Origin: Pseudomonadota bacterium
GTDB taxonomy: Bacteria; Pseudomonadota; Gammaproteobacteria; Xanthomonadales; SZUA-38
DNA: 64,000 bases
Reading direction: 5' to 3'
Assembly: GCA_039033415.1 (NCBI GenBank)
Contig: JBCCCR010000008.1
Span: 1-64,000, forward strand
Both the position numbers and the translations under genes were made by a program. Positions 35,860 to 44,588 of the stretch are shown in pieces (positions within the stretch are counted from its first letter, which is position 1; each line of letters begins with the position of its first letter). The notes under the pieces are model-generated. The model was not told the origin of the DNA and made no database searches. It saw only the letters and a program-made list of their open reading frames with translations.

Positions 35860-36983
35860 CTTTTTGTTACGTTACCTTCGCCGTCAATTTCGGGCGGCGG
35901 ACTCGGCTTCTGAACCGTCACCACGCTGGCCATGAGCGGCAGTGCCGTCGGGTGGTGCTCAAACAGCACAAATCCAACGCGCTCCAGGAAACCGCGCAGC
36001 TCCTTTAACGACCTCGGACGGCCGCTGCCCATCGCTTTGAAATAGAGCGAGAAGTAGGCACCCGCGATGGCTCGAGCGCCGGTCGTTTCGGCCATGGGCT
36101 CAGCGATCAACAGGCGCCCGCCGGGCGGCAGATAGTCAAAAATGCGCCGAAAAAGTGCCATCACCGTCGGGTCGTCATGGTCGTGTACGATCCGAATCAG
36201 CGACACAAGATCCGCGCCTTCCGGCAGCGGATCGTCGGCAAAGCTGCCGCCAAAAGCCTCAATGCGGCTGTCATCCTCAGCCAGCTTGCGCCGCGCCAGC
36301 TCCGCAACGGGTGGCAAATCAAACAGCTTGAGGTCCAGAGCAGGAAAATGCTCACCCACCTCGGACAAAAAGGTGCCGTCGCCGCCGCCGATATCCAGGA
36401 GGCAGCGGTGCAGGCCAAAGTCATACGCAGCGACGACCTGCTCCGCCACCATAATCTGAGACTGAGACATCAGATCGGAATAGCGCTGAGCGGCGTCCGA
36501 GGACACGTCCCCGGCAGCGTAGGGCCAGTAGGCAGCGAGCTCCGCCTTGACCTCACCGCGCAGCATGGCGAGCGGATCAGACAGGTCACGATAGAAGTGT
36601 TCGTGGTGCCGGATCATCGCCAGCAGGGAGGGATTGGCCAGCAGCACCGCGCCCTGGGGCCCCAAGGCAAACTCATCGCCAACACGCTGAACCAGGCCGG
36701 TGGCGGCGGCCGCATCGAGCAAGGCCAGCAGCGCGGGCGCCGGTAGCTGGACGCGGTCGACCAGCTGCACGCCGCTTAACGGGCCGTCTCGAAGGATCTC
36801 AAACAGCTCAAGCTGGACACACGCCTGCAGCGTTTGGGAGTAGACAAATCCTGCGACCAGATCAAACAGCGCGCTGGCGCGCTGGCGGACCAGAGGACGC
36901 AGCAAGCGCATCGCGCCGACGCGGCTGTGGAAAGCCGGATCAGACAGGCGACGGTTGCGCCAATTGATCCAGGATTTTTGCAG
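35856..36983 (-). CDS. crtF: Demethylspheroidene O-methyltransferase CrtF, non-ATG start
   Basis: The SAM-dependent methyltransferase shows CLLDIGGGDGTFLSEVGEHFPAL, then IRIVHDHDDPTVMALFRRI and GGRLLIAEPM. It O-methylates the tertiary hydroxyl of acyclic carotenoids. The first ATG is at 36911, but codons upstream read SWINWRNRRLSDPAFHSRVGAM, matching the WRNRLLASPRFQRW-type N-terminus of CrtF, and an in-frame stop lies at 37008. No ATG, GTG or TTG is available between, so a CTG at 36983, 36995 or 37001 probably initiates. The coordinate given uses the CTG nearest the gene; an AGGG at about 37004 favours one of the other two. Confidence 0.85.
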   Translation of the reverse strand: MQKSWINWRNRRLSDPAFHSRVGAMRLLRPLVRQRASALFDLVAGFVYSQTLQACVQLELFEILRDGPLSGVQLVDRVQLPAPALLALLDAAAATGLVQRVGDEFALGPQGAVLLANPSLLAMIRHHEHFYRDLSDPLAMLRGEVKAELAAYWPYAAGDVSSDAAQRYSDLMSQSQIMVAEQVVAAYDFGLHRCLLDIGGGDGTFLSEVGEHFPALDLKLFDLPPVAELARRKLAEDDSRIEAFGGSFADDPLPEGADLVSLIRIVHDHDDPTVMALFRRIFDYLPPGGRLLIAEPMAETTGARAIAGAYFSLYFKAMGSGRPRSLKELRGFLERVGFVLFEHHPTALPLMASVVTVQKPSPPPEIDGEGNVTKS

Positions 36984-37068
36984 CGACGCTATCAGGACCA
37001 GGTGACCCTACTCTTTTATGCGGCCCACCGGAGTCGCGAGTCGAATGGAACGGTCGGTATATCCGAGC

Positions 37069-37941
37069 TCAGGCAGCAGCGCTGCGCATCAGCGCATGGT
37101 CGATAAACGCGCGCGCTTCGACCTCGATCAAGCCCCGCAGCTTCTCCTCACCCGGACAGGCGGGAATCGAATCCATCGCCTCGGTCACCAGCCGCTTGAG
37201 GCGCTCTTCCGAGGCACTCATGCCTCGCTCGAGCACCGAGTTGGGCCGGTGAAGGTCGCTGTCACGGCCGATCGGCTTCCCGATCTCTTCCGGGTCGGCT
37301 GTCACGTCAAGAATGTCGTCCGCCACCTGATACGCTTCACCCATCCGCCGGCCCAGCATTTCCCAGGGCTCTGCCTCAACGCCGGCGGCTGCCGCACCCA
37401 GGGCCGTTGCTGCGACAAACAGCGAACCGGTTTTCTGCCGCTGATAGCGACCCAGCGGCGCCTCAGGCTCACACTCCCAGGCCTGGCCGGCGGCGATCCC
37501 GCACGGAGCACCAACCGATGAAGCCAGCACGCCGACAAGCGCTGGCAGCCGTTCCGGATGGTTGGCTGCACCGCGCGCCAGCGTTTCGAACGCCATCACA
37601 ATCAGCGCGTCACCCGCCAGCACGGCGAGACGTTGTCCGTAGGCCATGTGGACTGACGGTTTGCCGCGCCGGGTCGCGGCATCGTCAAAGCACGGCAGGT
37701 CATCATGGACCAGCGATGCACAGTGGATCATCTCAACCGCACAGGCGGCTGAAGCCACCGTTGCCGGATCATCCGCATCGCACGCCTTGGCGACCGCCAG
37801 CGTCAGCTTCGGCCGAACTCTCGCGCCACCTGGCATCACCGCATAATTCAGCGCCTCGAGAAATCGGGGCGGACAGCATTCGTCGCTGGCGTTAGCCAGC
37901 ACCTGCTCGAGCGACGCGTTGATGATTGCGGTTGGATCCAT
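37069..37941 (-). CDS. crtE: Geranylgeranyl diphosphate synthase CrtE
   Basis: The 290-residue prenyltransferase has the first aspartate-rich motif in HDDLPCFDDAATRRGK and the second in YQVADDILDVT. It makes the C20 diphosphate used for carotenoids and, by BchG, for esterifying bacteriochlorophyllide. It heads the crtEF-bchCXYZ-puf superoperon. Its start lies 29 bases from the PpsR-type sites shared with divergent crtC. Confidence 0.96.
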   Translation of the reverse strand: MDPTAIINASLEQVLANASDECCPPRFLEALNYAVMPGGARVRPKLTLAVAKACDADDPATVASAACAVEMIHCASLVHDDLPCFDDAATRRGKPSVHMAYGQRLAVLAGDALIVMAFETLARGAANHPERLPALVGVLASSVGAPCGIAAGQAWECEPEAPLGRYQRQKTGSLFVAATALGAAAAGVEAEPWEMLGRRMGEAYQVADDILDVTADPEEIGKPIGRDSDLHRPNSVLERGMSASEERLKRLVTEAMDSIPACPGEEKLRGLIEVEARAFIDHALMRSAAA

Positions 37942-37968
37942 GGGCGCACCGTCAGTAGTTAATTGTTA

Positions 37969-38000
37969 TTGACACTTGTGAGTGTCATGTAGAATAGACA
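37969..38000. promoter_or_regulatory. crtE/crtC divergent control region with PpsR site
   Basis: TGTC-N10-GACA at 37983-38000 is an exact match to the PpsR/CrtJ palindrome TGT-N12-ACA. It overlaps a second perfect dyad TGACAC-N6-GTGTCA at 37970-37987. On plus, TTGACA (37969-37974) and TAGAAT (37990-37995), 15 bases apart, form a likely crtC promoter that both dyads cover. A crtE promoter on minus is not clear. Confidence 0.8.
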
Positions 38001-38031
38001 CCTGGTCAAGCAGCGTCAACTCGCACCGTTT

Positions 38032-38958
38032 ATGTCCGTTTTTCCGGTTTTCTCCCGCCCGGTACCGCGACGCGGCTATCAGTGGTGGTACGTGGACGCC
38101 AGCAGCAGCGACGGCCGCGAGCATCTGGTCATCATCGCTTTTGTCGGCAGCGTCTTTTCGCCCTACTATGCGCGTGCCTGTCGGCGGGTCGAGGCCGATC
38201 CGATGGACTACTGTGCCATCAACGCGGCGCTTTATCGAAGCGCCGGCAAGCGATGGGTACTCACGGAAAAGCCTCGTGGATTGATCAGCCGCGGCGACGA
38301 TCACTTTCAGCTGCACGATTCCAGCCTCCGCTGGAATGGCACACATCTCGACATCGAAATCCGGGAGCGTGGCGTTCCGATCCCCCAGCAGGTGCAAGGG
38401 CGGATAACAGTCAATCCGCGCTTCACGACCGACCCTGACCAGGCGCAGATTCATCTGGATCCTCACGAGCGCCATCAGTGGTGGCCTTTTGCGCCTTCGT
38501 GTGATGTCACCGTCCAGTTTGATCATCCCGACTGGCAGTGGCGCGGTTCAGGCTACTTCGACACCAACCAGGGCGCGGAACCGCTGCATGAGGGGTTTGA
38601 GGTGTGGAACTGGAGCCGCAGCCATCAGGCTGAAGAGACTCTGTTGACCTATAACGCGACTCCCCGCAACAGCGAGGCCAGCTATCTGGCGCTGGCGATC
38701 GATCCGCAGGGCAATATCAGTCCGCGGGACATCGCTCCGGCGCAACGCCTCAGGCGCGGACTCTACGGAATGGATGGCGAGGTGCATCTGGCCCAGCCGG
38801 TGACGTCGGTAAAAATGCTGGAAGACACCCCTTTTTACACGCGCTCCATGATCGCCGCTGGCGATCAGCAGGTGATGCACGAAAGCCTGTCGCTGCGGCG
38901 CTTTCGGCAGGCCTGGGTGCAGTTCCTGCTGCCGTTTAAGACCCGGCGACAGCGCTGA
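38032..38958 (+). CDS. crtC: Carotenoid 1,2-hydratase CrtC
   Basis: The 308-residue protein matches hydroxyneurosporene synthase: GYQWWYVDASSSDGREHLVIIAFVGSVFSPYYARA near the start, DYCAINAALY, and the lipocalin-like GSGYFDTNQGAEPL with FEVWNWSRS. It adds water to the acyclic carotenoid end, before CrtF methylation. crtD, which normally accompanies it, is not present in the window. It is divergent from crtE and convergent with the crtB array. Confidence 0.95.
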   Translation: MSVFPVFSRPVPRRGYQWWYVDASSSDGREHLVIIAFVGSVFSPYYARACRRVEADPMDYCAINAALYRSAGKRWVLTEKPRGLISRGDDHFQLHDSSLRWNGTHLDIEIRERGVPIPQQVQGRITVNPRFTTDPDQAQIHLDPHERHQWWPFAPSCDVTVQFDHPDWQWRGSGYFDTNQGAEPLHEGFEVWNWSRSHQAEETLLTYNATPRNSEASYLALAIDPQGNISPRDIAPAQRLRRGLYGMDGEVHLAQPVTSVKMLEDTPFYTRSMIAAGDQQVMHESLSLRRFRQAWVQFLLPFKTRRQR

Positions 38959-38961
38959 CGC

Positions 38962-39114
38962 TCAGGTGTCCTCGGGTGGCGGCGGTTCGGCGGGCTGTTT
39001 GTCCCGCTCTTTGCGCTCCCGCTGGAGGCGAAGCCGCCTTAGGTTATAAAGCTCTAGCAGCGCCAGACCGAGCACGGTTCCCGCTATCCCAAGCTCGATC
39101 CAGGCCAGCTTCAC
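38962..39114 (-). CDS. Small membrane protein at the end of the crtB array (50 residues)
   Basis: A GTG overlapping the crtB stop (GTGA) opens a 50-residue frame: a membrane helix in residues 4-24 (MKLAWIELGIAGTVLGLALL), a basic stretch (LRRLRLQRERKERDKQ) and a Pro/Glu-rich tail. The overlap and clear single-helix design argue that it is a real gene. Small proteins with a similar start occur next to crtB in other photosynthesis clusters as far as I recall; function is unknown. Confidence 0.7.
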   Translation of the reverse strand: MKLAWIELGIAGTVLGLALLELYNLRRLRLQRERKERDKQPAEPPPPEDT

Positions 39115-40067
39115 CTCGCTCGCGGCGCGGCGGCGTCGACCAGGAACGCCACTTCTTTCAGCGGCGGAGAATAATCGCTGCGGCTACGCCGCACCACGGA
39201 AGCCGCCGCCTGCGCCAACAGCGCAATCTTGCGCGACCGCATCACCACGGCCCGCTGCGAAACGCTGTCTAAACCGTTTGCCCGGACAACCGTGCCAATT
39301 TCTGAATAAATTCTGCGGGCCGCCTCAATGCCCGGACGGCAGCCGGCGGGAAGCTGATCGATGCCGGCGATCGCGCGCCGGTAGAGTCCGTCAGCCGTGT
39401 CGAGAACTTCTGCCACGACCTCTCCTAACGCCTGGCTGAACTTAGGCTTGGAAAGGAACGCATCAACGTCGACGTTCGCCGCGGACAACAGGTCGAGCGG
39501 GAGATAAACACGGCCGGCGCGCGCGTCTTCACCCACGTCCCGGGCGATGTTGGTGAGCTGCATGGCCACCCCCAGGTCGCAGGCGCGCGCCAACACCTCG
39601 GGTGCCCGGGCGCCCATCAGCATCGCCATCATCACCCCGACGGTACCGGCCACGCGCGCCGCATAGCCGTAGAGTGCGGACATGTTGGGATAGCGACGCT
39701 CGTCCACGTCCCATTCGAAACCCTCGATAAGCGCTGCGGGCAAGGTGTATGGAATGCCATAGCGCTGGACCACTTCGGTCAAGGCGCGATCAGCCGCAAT
39801 CGGCTGCGGGTGACCGGCGTAGATACACTTAAGGCGCGCATAAAGCGCATCGACGGCCGGCGTCGGATCTTCACCCTGAAAATCATCGATGGCGTCGTCC
39901 GCCTCGCGGCAAAACGCATACAGCGCTGAAGCCGGATCACGGACCGGTTTTGGCAGCACCATGGAGGCTGCGTAAAACGATTGGGAACCCACTCGCAGCT
40001 GCCGCCGACAAATGCGGATGTCAGCAGGATAGCGAAACGTTTTTTGCCAGTTTTGTCTTGTTGTCAT
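39111..40067 (-). CDS. crtB: Phytoene synthase CrtB
   Basis: The 318-residue protein has both squalene/phytoene synthase aspartate motifs: FCREADDAIDDFQ and NIARDVGEDARAGRVYLP. It joins two geranylgeranyl diphosphates to phytoene. The phytoene desaturase gene crtI, usually adjacent, is absent here. The start overlaps the bchO stop by 4 bases, so crtB is expressed with the bchI-D-O genes. Confidence 0.96.
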   Translation of the reverse strand: MTTRQNWQKTFRYPADIRICRRQLRVGSQSFYAASMVLPKPVRDPASALYAFCREADDAIDDFQGEDPTPAVDALYARLKCIYAGHPQPIAADRALTEVVQRYGIPYTLPAALIEGFEWDVDERRYPNMSALYGYAARVAGTVGVMMAMLMGARAPEVLARACDLGVAMQLTNIARDVGEDARAGRVYLPLDLLSAANVDVDAFLSKPKFSQALGEVVAEVLDTADGLYRRAIAGIDQLPAGCRPGIEAARRIYSEIGTVVRANGLDSVSQRAVVMRSRKIALLAQAAASVVRRSRSDYSPPLKEVAFLVDAAAPRAR

Positions 40068-41035
40068 TGTGAGCTCCCCTCAGAGCGGTTGATCAGTCCG
40101 TGGTCAGCGGCGATGTGATTGAGCAGGGCTGCCACCGACGCCGGCTGCTCCTCATGGGCCAGGTGGCCGAGACCCGGCAGGTGGTGAGTGGCCGCCAGCG
40201 CTATACGTCGACCGAGCTGCTCAGCCTGCCGCGGCGGGACGGTCTTGTCGCGGTCGCCCACAAGCAGGTACAGCGGTCGCGGCAGCCCGCGCAGGTCGCG
40301 CAGCAGCGGGCGCAGATCCCAGTGGGCCATCATGCGCAGCGTGCCCGAGACGTGCTCCGGTCGCTGGAGCTGTTCCCGATAACGCTCAGCAGCCTCTTCG
40401 GTCACCGCAGAACCGGTCTGCTCAAGCAGCCGTTCCACGGCCCCCGCCTGCGACGCCCGGCGGGCCAGCTGTCGGGTCAGCACGCCGCTCTCAGCACACC
40501 AGCGCGCGATCGGCATCATCAGGCCCGCCGCGGCGCCGCCGTAGGGCATGAACGCACCGTTGATCGCAACAAGCGCGCGCGGCGCAATCTGCGCATCCAG
40601 CGTCAGCCTCGCCGCGAGTGCGGCCCCGGCCGAGTGACCCACGACAAGATCCGGCTCGAAGCCTTCGGTTTCCAAAAGCGCTGCCAGCCCGTCAGCCATC
40701 GCGGGCAGCGACGGTCGCCAGCGATCGGGCGCATGGGTGCTGCCATGACCGGGAAGGTCGGGTGCCAGCAGCTGAAAATCTTGGGCGAGCAGTGGCCAAA
40801 TCCCGTTCCAGGAATGAATGCCGGCACCGGTGCCATGAAGCAGCAGCAGACGAGGCCGGGCCTCTTCCCGAGCGTCATCAGCGCGCATGCGCCAACGAAT
40901 CCCTCCGGCACTGACCTGGCGAATACCGCCGTTCGACGGCGCGGTCTTGCTGAAAGCGCCCAACGTTGCGGGTCGATCACCCGCTGGCGGAGGGCTTAAG
41001 CGGACGTCCGCTGAAAAATGGACTGCGCTGCTCAC
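40064..41035 (-). CDS. bchO: BchO alpha/beta hydrolase, magnesium-chelatase associated
   Basis: The 323-residue protein is an alpha/beta hydrolase with LLLLHGTGAGIHSWNGIW and the nucleophile elbow VVGHSAGAALAARL, plus LVGDRDKTVPP near the end. BchO follows bchD in nearly all purple-bacterial clusters; it is linked genetically to Mg chelation but its substrate is not established. A 40-residue polar extension precedes the fold. It overlaps bchD and crtB by 4 bases each. Confidence 0.92.
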   Translation of the reverse strand: MSSAVHFSADVRLSPPPAGDRPATLGAFSKTAPSNGGIRQVSAGGIRWRMRADDAREEARPRLLLLHGTGAGIHSWNGIWPLLAQDFQLLAPDLPGHGSTHAPDRWRPSLPAMADGLAALLETEGFEPDLVVGHSAGAALAARLTLDAQIAPRALVAINGAFMPYGGAAAGLMMPIARWCAESGVLTRQLARRASQAGAVERLLEQTGSAVTEEAAERYREQLQRPEHVSGTLRMMAHWDLRPLLRDLRGLPRPLYLLVGDRDKTVPPRQAEQLGRRIALAATHHLPGLGHLAHEEQPASVAALLNHIAADHGLINRSEGSSQ

Positions 41036-42780
41036 GGCGCAGACGCCTGCTGCACAGCAGCCGACAGGCTGTGGGCATCCACCCGCGGCAGCACCAGGTA
41101 GCTTGCACCCAGCGTATCCGCCAGCTCGCTCGCCTCTTTTCGGGGCCGGCGCGCCACGTCAACCAGCAGCGTGTTGAAGCCTTCAAGACCCAGCTCACCC
41201 GCAGCATCCAGCGTCTGGCTGGCTGCTTCGGGGTGGCCGGGCGTGCCGTCTCGACCAACGTTGCCGCGCCCGTCCGTCAGTACCACCAGCACGGGCTGCT
41301 GGTGTTTGCGCTGAAGTCCCGCGGCCAGTTCCCGCGCAGCGTCCAGCGCACCTGCCAGCGGCGTTGCGCCACCGCCAGGGAGGTCCGACAGCGCGCGCTT
41401 GGCGCGGGCCAGCGATCGCGTGGGCGGCAGGAGGAGCTCCGGTGCGCTGCCGCGAAACGCCAGCAGCGCAACCTGATCGCGACGCACGTAGCAGTCGGCC
41501 AACAGCAGCTCAATCGCCCCTTTTACTTCTCCGAGGCGCTGCATCGCCGACGAGCCCGATGCGTCCACCACAAAAACGGTTGTCAGCTGGGTTTTCTGTT
41601 TGAACCGCGACACGCGGAAGTCGTCGGTGCGCACCGCCAGGCGGCCTTTCCTGCCGCCGCGCAGGCGCTGCCAGGGCGCCGCGGCTTTGATCGTCGCCAG
41701 GAGATTGAGGCGCGGTCCCCGGGAAGCGTGACCGCGGCGAATGCCGATAGGTCGACCACGGGTCGCCGGACGCCGTATCCGCGAACGTCCCCCGGCGCCG
41801 GCTCGTCGGCGGTTCTTGCCGCTGCTGAGCGAGGCCAGCAGTCCGGGCGGCAGCACCGCCTTGGCGGCCGCAATCAACATTTCGTCAGGAATCTGGTCCC
41901 CGGCCGGCTCCCGGTCGGCCTCTCCTGGGTCGCTATCCGTTTCGGCACGACTATCGGGCGGCTCCGGGGCTTCGGGTTCGGGCTCTTCCGGTGATGGCAG
42001 CGTCAGCGCGTGGGGGAGCAACACCAGCCGGGCGGCGTCACCGATCTCTTCGGCTCCAACCGTCTGGAGCTTGCGCAGCCCCGCCAGAGCGCACGCAGCC
42101 AGCGCCGCCTGCCGCACCCGACGCAGCGAGGTGATTCCCATGCTGAGCGCCGCGCGATCCAAGGTCGCGATGGCCTGCTCGGCCAGCGGGGGAAGAGCTT
42201 CCCGAGCGGCACGGATTTGCGCCTCGGTAAACGGTTCCGCGGGCAATTCATGAAAAGTGTCTGAGAACGAGCGAAACGCCAGCCGGTCGGTCAGACCACC
42301 GTCCATGGCCTCGTCATCCTCGAGCGCTTCGTCCAGCGCCAGCGCCACAAACCGCGCCGGCCTTGTGGTTGAAAAGCCGTCGCGTTCCAGTCGATATTCC
42401 CCGCGATCCAGCGCCGCGGTCAGGGCGCTTGCCACCTCGCGGCTCTGCCGCTCCGCCATGTTGACAAGCAGCAGGCCGCCGTCAGCTTCCGTTAGCAAAC
42501 CTTCCTGGAGGATCGGTTTACCCAGCCCAGCACCGTTGGGAGAGGACGCCGCCAGCGACGCTGCCAGATCCAGACCGCCCAGCAACCGTTCCGGGCTGAC
42601 GCCCAGGGGTAGCCGCACCGCTCGCCGGCCGTCGTTCAACGTGTGCTCGGCGCGGGCCAGCAGCGCGTCCCGGCCAGGTCCCGGCAGGCCGCAGATCTGC
42701 AGACCGCCGAGCTTCGGTGCCACCGCCAGCAGCGCCAGCGCCAGCGCGGCGTCGCCGGCCGCGGTCGGTTCGCCGCTCAT
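41032..42780 (-). CDS. bchD: Magnesium chelatase subunit D
   Basis: The 582-residue protein has a degenerate AAA+ domain in the first half, a central acidic, proline-rich linker (PEEPEPEAPEPPD, about 270-300), a basic segment and a C-terminal von Willebrand A domain with MIDAS VVDASGSSAM. BchD joins the BchI motor to the catalytic subunit BchH in inserting Mg into protoporphyrin IX. bchH is not in the window. Confidence 0.96.
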   Translation of the reverse strand: MSGEPTAAGDAALALALLAVAPKLGGLQICGLPGPGRDALLARAEHTLNDGRRAVRLPLGVSPERLLGGLDLAASLAASSPNGAGLGKPILQEGLLTEADGGLLLVNMAERQSREVASALTAALDRGEYRLERDGFSTTRPARFVALALDEALEDDEAMDGGLTDRLAFRSFSDTFHELPAEPFTEAQIRAAREALPPLAEQAIATLDRAALSMGITSLRRVRQAALAACALAGLRKLQTVGAEEIGDAARLVLLPHALTLPSPEEPEPEAPEPPDSRAETDSDPGEADREPAGDQIPDEMLIAAAKAVLPPGLLASLSSGKNRRRAGAGGRSRIRRPATRGRPIGIRRGHASRGPRLNLLATIKAAAPWQRLRGGRKGRLAVRTDDFRVSRFKQKTQLTTVFVVDASGSSAMQRLGEVKGAIELLLADCYVRRDQVALLAFRGSAPELLLPPTRSLARAKRALSDLPGGGATPLAGALDAARELAAGLQRKHQQPVLVVLTDGRGNVGRDGTPGHPEAASQTLDAAGELGLEGFNTLLVDVARRPRKEASELADTLGASYLVLPRVDAHSLSAAVQQASAP

Positions 42781-43787
42781 CCGAAGACCTCTTCGACGGC
42801 CCGCTCTACCCGAACCAGGGCCCGCGACTCGTCCAGTGGATTGCGCCGCAGGCGGTGGCCTAACGCGGCGCCCGACATGGTGCGCAAATCTTCCGTCGTG
42901 ACGGCGTCTCGACCATGATAGGCAGCCAGGGCGCGCGCCGCCCGGATCAGCGTCAGCTCGCCGCGCAGGCCGTCGGTTTCCAGAGCGAGACAGAGCCTCG
43001 CGGCATCTTCCAGGACCGCCGTAGGCACCTCTACCGCATCAAGCTTTTCGCGTCCGGTAAGTATTTTTTTTCGGATGGCACCTTCGCGGCGCGCCCAGCG
43101 GCGACGGAAGCCGGCGGGATCCCGATCGAAATCGTCGCGCCGCCTGATGACCTCCACGCGCTCGGACAGCTCGGTCGGCGTGGTGATATCGACGGCCAGG
43201 CCAAAGCGATCCAGGAGCTGGGGTCGTAGCTCGCCCTCTTCCGGATTACCGCTACCGATCAGGACAAAGCGCGCGGGATGACGCACGCTTAAACCTTCTC
43301 GCTCGACGGCATTTTCGCCGGAGGCCGCCACGTCCAGCAGCAGATCCACGAGGTGGTCTTCCAGCAGGTTCACCTCATCGATGTAGAGAAAACCCCGGTT
43401 CGCCGCCGCGAGCAAACCGGGCTCAAACGACTTCTCGCCGCGCACCAGCGCCGCTTCGAGGTCCAGCGCGCCGACCACGCGATCTTCGGTTGCCCCCAGC
43501 GGCAGATCCACCACAGGGATCGGACGTTTAACGATCGCCTGTTTGTCACCTTTGAACGGCGGATAAAGCCTCGCCGGGCTATCCGGCGGGCGATTATAAG
43601 GGCAGCCATTCACCATCTCGATCTTCGGCAGCAGCGCCGCCAGCGCCCGGACGGTTGTGGACTTCCCCGTGCCGCGGTCCCCCAGCACCAGTACGCCGCC
43701 GATGCTCGGGTCGACCGCGCTGACCAGCAGCGCCTGTTTCATGGCTTCTTGGCCGACGATCGCAGCAAATGGGAAAACGGTTTTCAT
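42777..43787 (-). CDS. bchI: Magnesium chelatase ATPase subunit I
   Basis: The 336-residue AAA+ ATPase shows FPFAAIVGQEAMKQALL, Walker A LGDRGTGKSTTVRALA, Walker B GFLYIDEVNLLEDHLVDLLL and the arginine-containing SGNPEEGELRPQLLDRFG. It powers Mg insertion together with BchD. Overlaps bchD by 4 bases. Length is standard for BchI. Confidence 0.97.
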   Translation of the reverse strand: MKTVFPFAAIVGQEAMKQALLVSAVDPSIGGVLVLGDRGTGKSTTVRALAALLPKIEMVNGCPYNRPPDSPARLYPPFKGDKQAIVKRPIPVVDLPLGATEDRVVGALDLEAALVRGEKSFEPGLLAAANRGFLYIDEVNLLEDHLVDLLLDVAASGENAVEREGLSVRHPARFVLIGSGNPEEGELRPQLLDRFGLAVDITTPTELSERVEVIRRRDDFDRDPAGFRRRWARREGAIRKKILTGREKLDAVEVPTAVLEDAARLCLALETDGLRGELTLIRAARALAAYHGRDAVTTEDLRTMSGAALGHRLRRNPLDESRALVRVERAVEEVFG

Positions 43788-43820
43788 CAGCTTGCGGGCG
43801 TTCGCTTTGCCGAGCAGTGC

Positions 43821-44585
43821 TCAGCGGCTTTGGTGAGAGGTCCGGGCAAGCTGCCACAGCTTCCCGTCGGGCACGTCCATCATGAGAAAAATATGTTCCA
43901 GCAACGCCAGCGCCGTGAGCGTTGCCAGCAGCAGTGAGCTGCTGACGGCAAAATCGCTGGCGCCCGTCGCGAGGCCCTGCACACACCAGTAGCCGACCAG
44001 GGCCAGCCCGGCCGCCACCGAAAGCGGAAACAGCGGGTTCATCCGCCGTCGAGCCATGTAGCTGGCAAGGTAAGACAGGCGCGGCGGCAGGTATTCCAGA
44101 TGGAAATTCCACACGCCGAGAAAAATATTGAGCTTGGTACTCCAGCGCATCAGCCACAGCAGACAGAAGGTCGCTAACCCGACCTTGTTGGGCTGACCAA
44201 GACTCATCCACGCGATGACGCCCGCCGTGCCAATCACGGCCAGCTCGTGCCACAGGCACGCACGTACACCATGCAGAAATCGCTGCCACTGGCTCAGACC
44301 CGGCGGGCAGCGCTGCGGTCGCGGGCCGGTGACATAGCCCAGAAAGTAGGTGATTTCGTGCCAGCTCCAGATCGCCAGCGCGGACGTGAAAGCCAGGTAC
44401 GCGTGAACGCTACTGCTGTTGCCTACCGAATACGCCAGACCCGCAACGCCGAGCATCGCAATCGCGCTGGCCAGCCAGAACGTCGACCCATAGGTACGTT
44501 CCGGCAGACCTGTGCGATACAGCGCCAGGATCGTGAACAGCCACCAGCAAGCGGCGGCTGACGCTATGGGCAGGAGTATGCTCAT
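43821..44585 (-). CDS. puhE: Photosynthetic complex assembly protein PuhE (DUF3623)
   Basis: The 254-residue membrane protein has about seven helices and the family markers SALAIWSWHEITYFLGYVTGPR and the TKLNIFLGVWNFHLEYLP segment. DUF3623/PuhE proteins are found only in phototrophs; in Rhodobacter, loss of PuhE alters bacteriochlorophyll and complex levels. It lies 3 bases after acsF and 33 bases before bchI. Confidence 0.88.
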   Translation of the reverse strand: MSILLPIASAAACWWLFTILALYRTGLPERTYGSTFWLASAIAMLGVAGLAYSVGNSSSVHAYLAFTSALAIWSWHEITYFLGYVTGPRPQRCPPGLSQWQRFLHGVRACLWHELAVIGTAGVIAWMSLGQPNKVGLATFCLLWLMRWSTKLNIFLGVWNFHLEYLPPRLSYLASYMARRRMNPLFPLSVAAGLALVGYWCVQGLATGASDFAVSSSLLLATLTALALLEHIFLMMDVPDGKLWQLARTSHQSR

Positions 44586-44588
44586 CAG

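Noticed and set aside
42257-42901. Long Ser/Arg-rich plus frame opposite bchD
   Set aside because: Antisense of a clear bchD gene; composition is that of a shadow frame.
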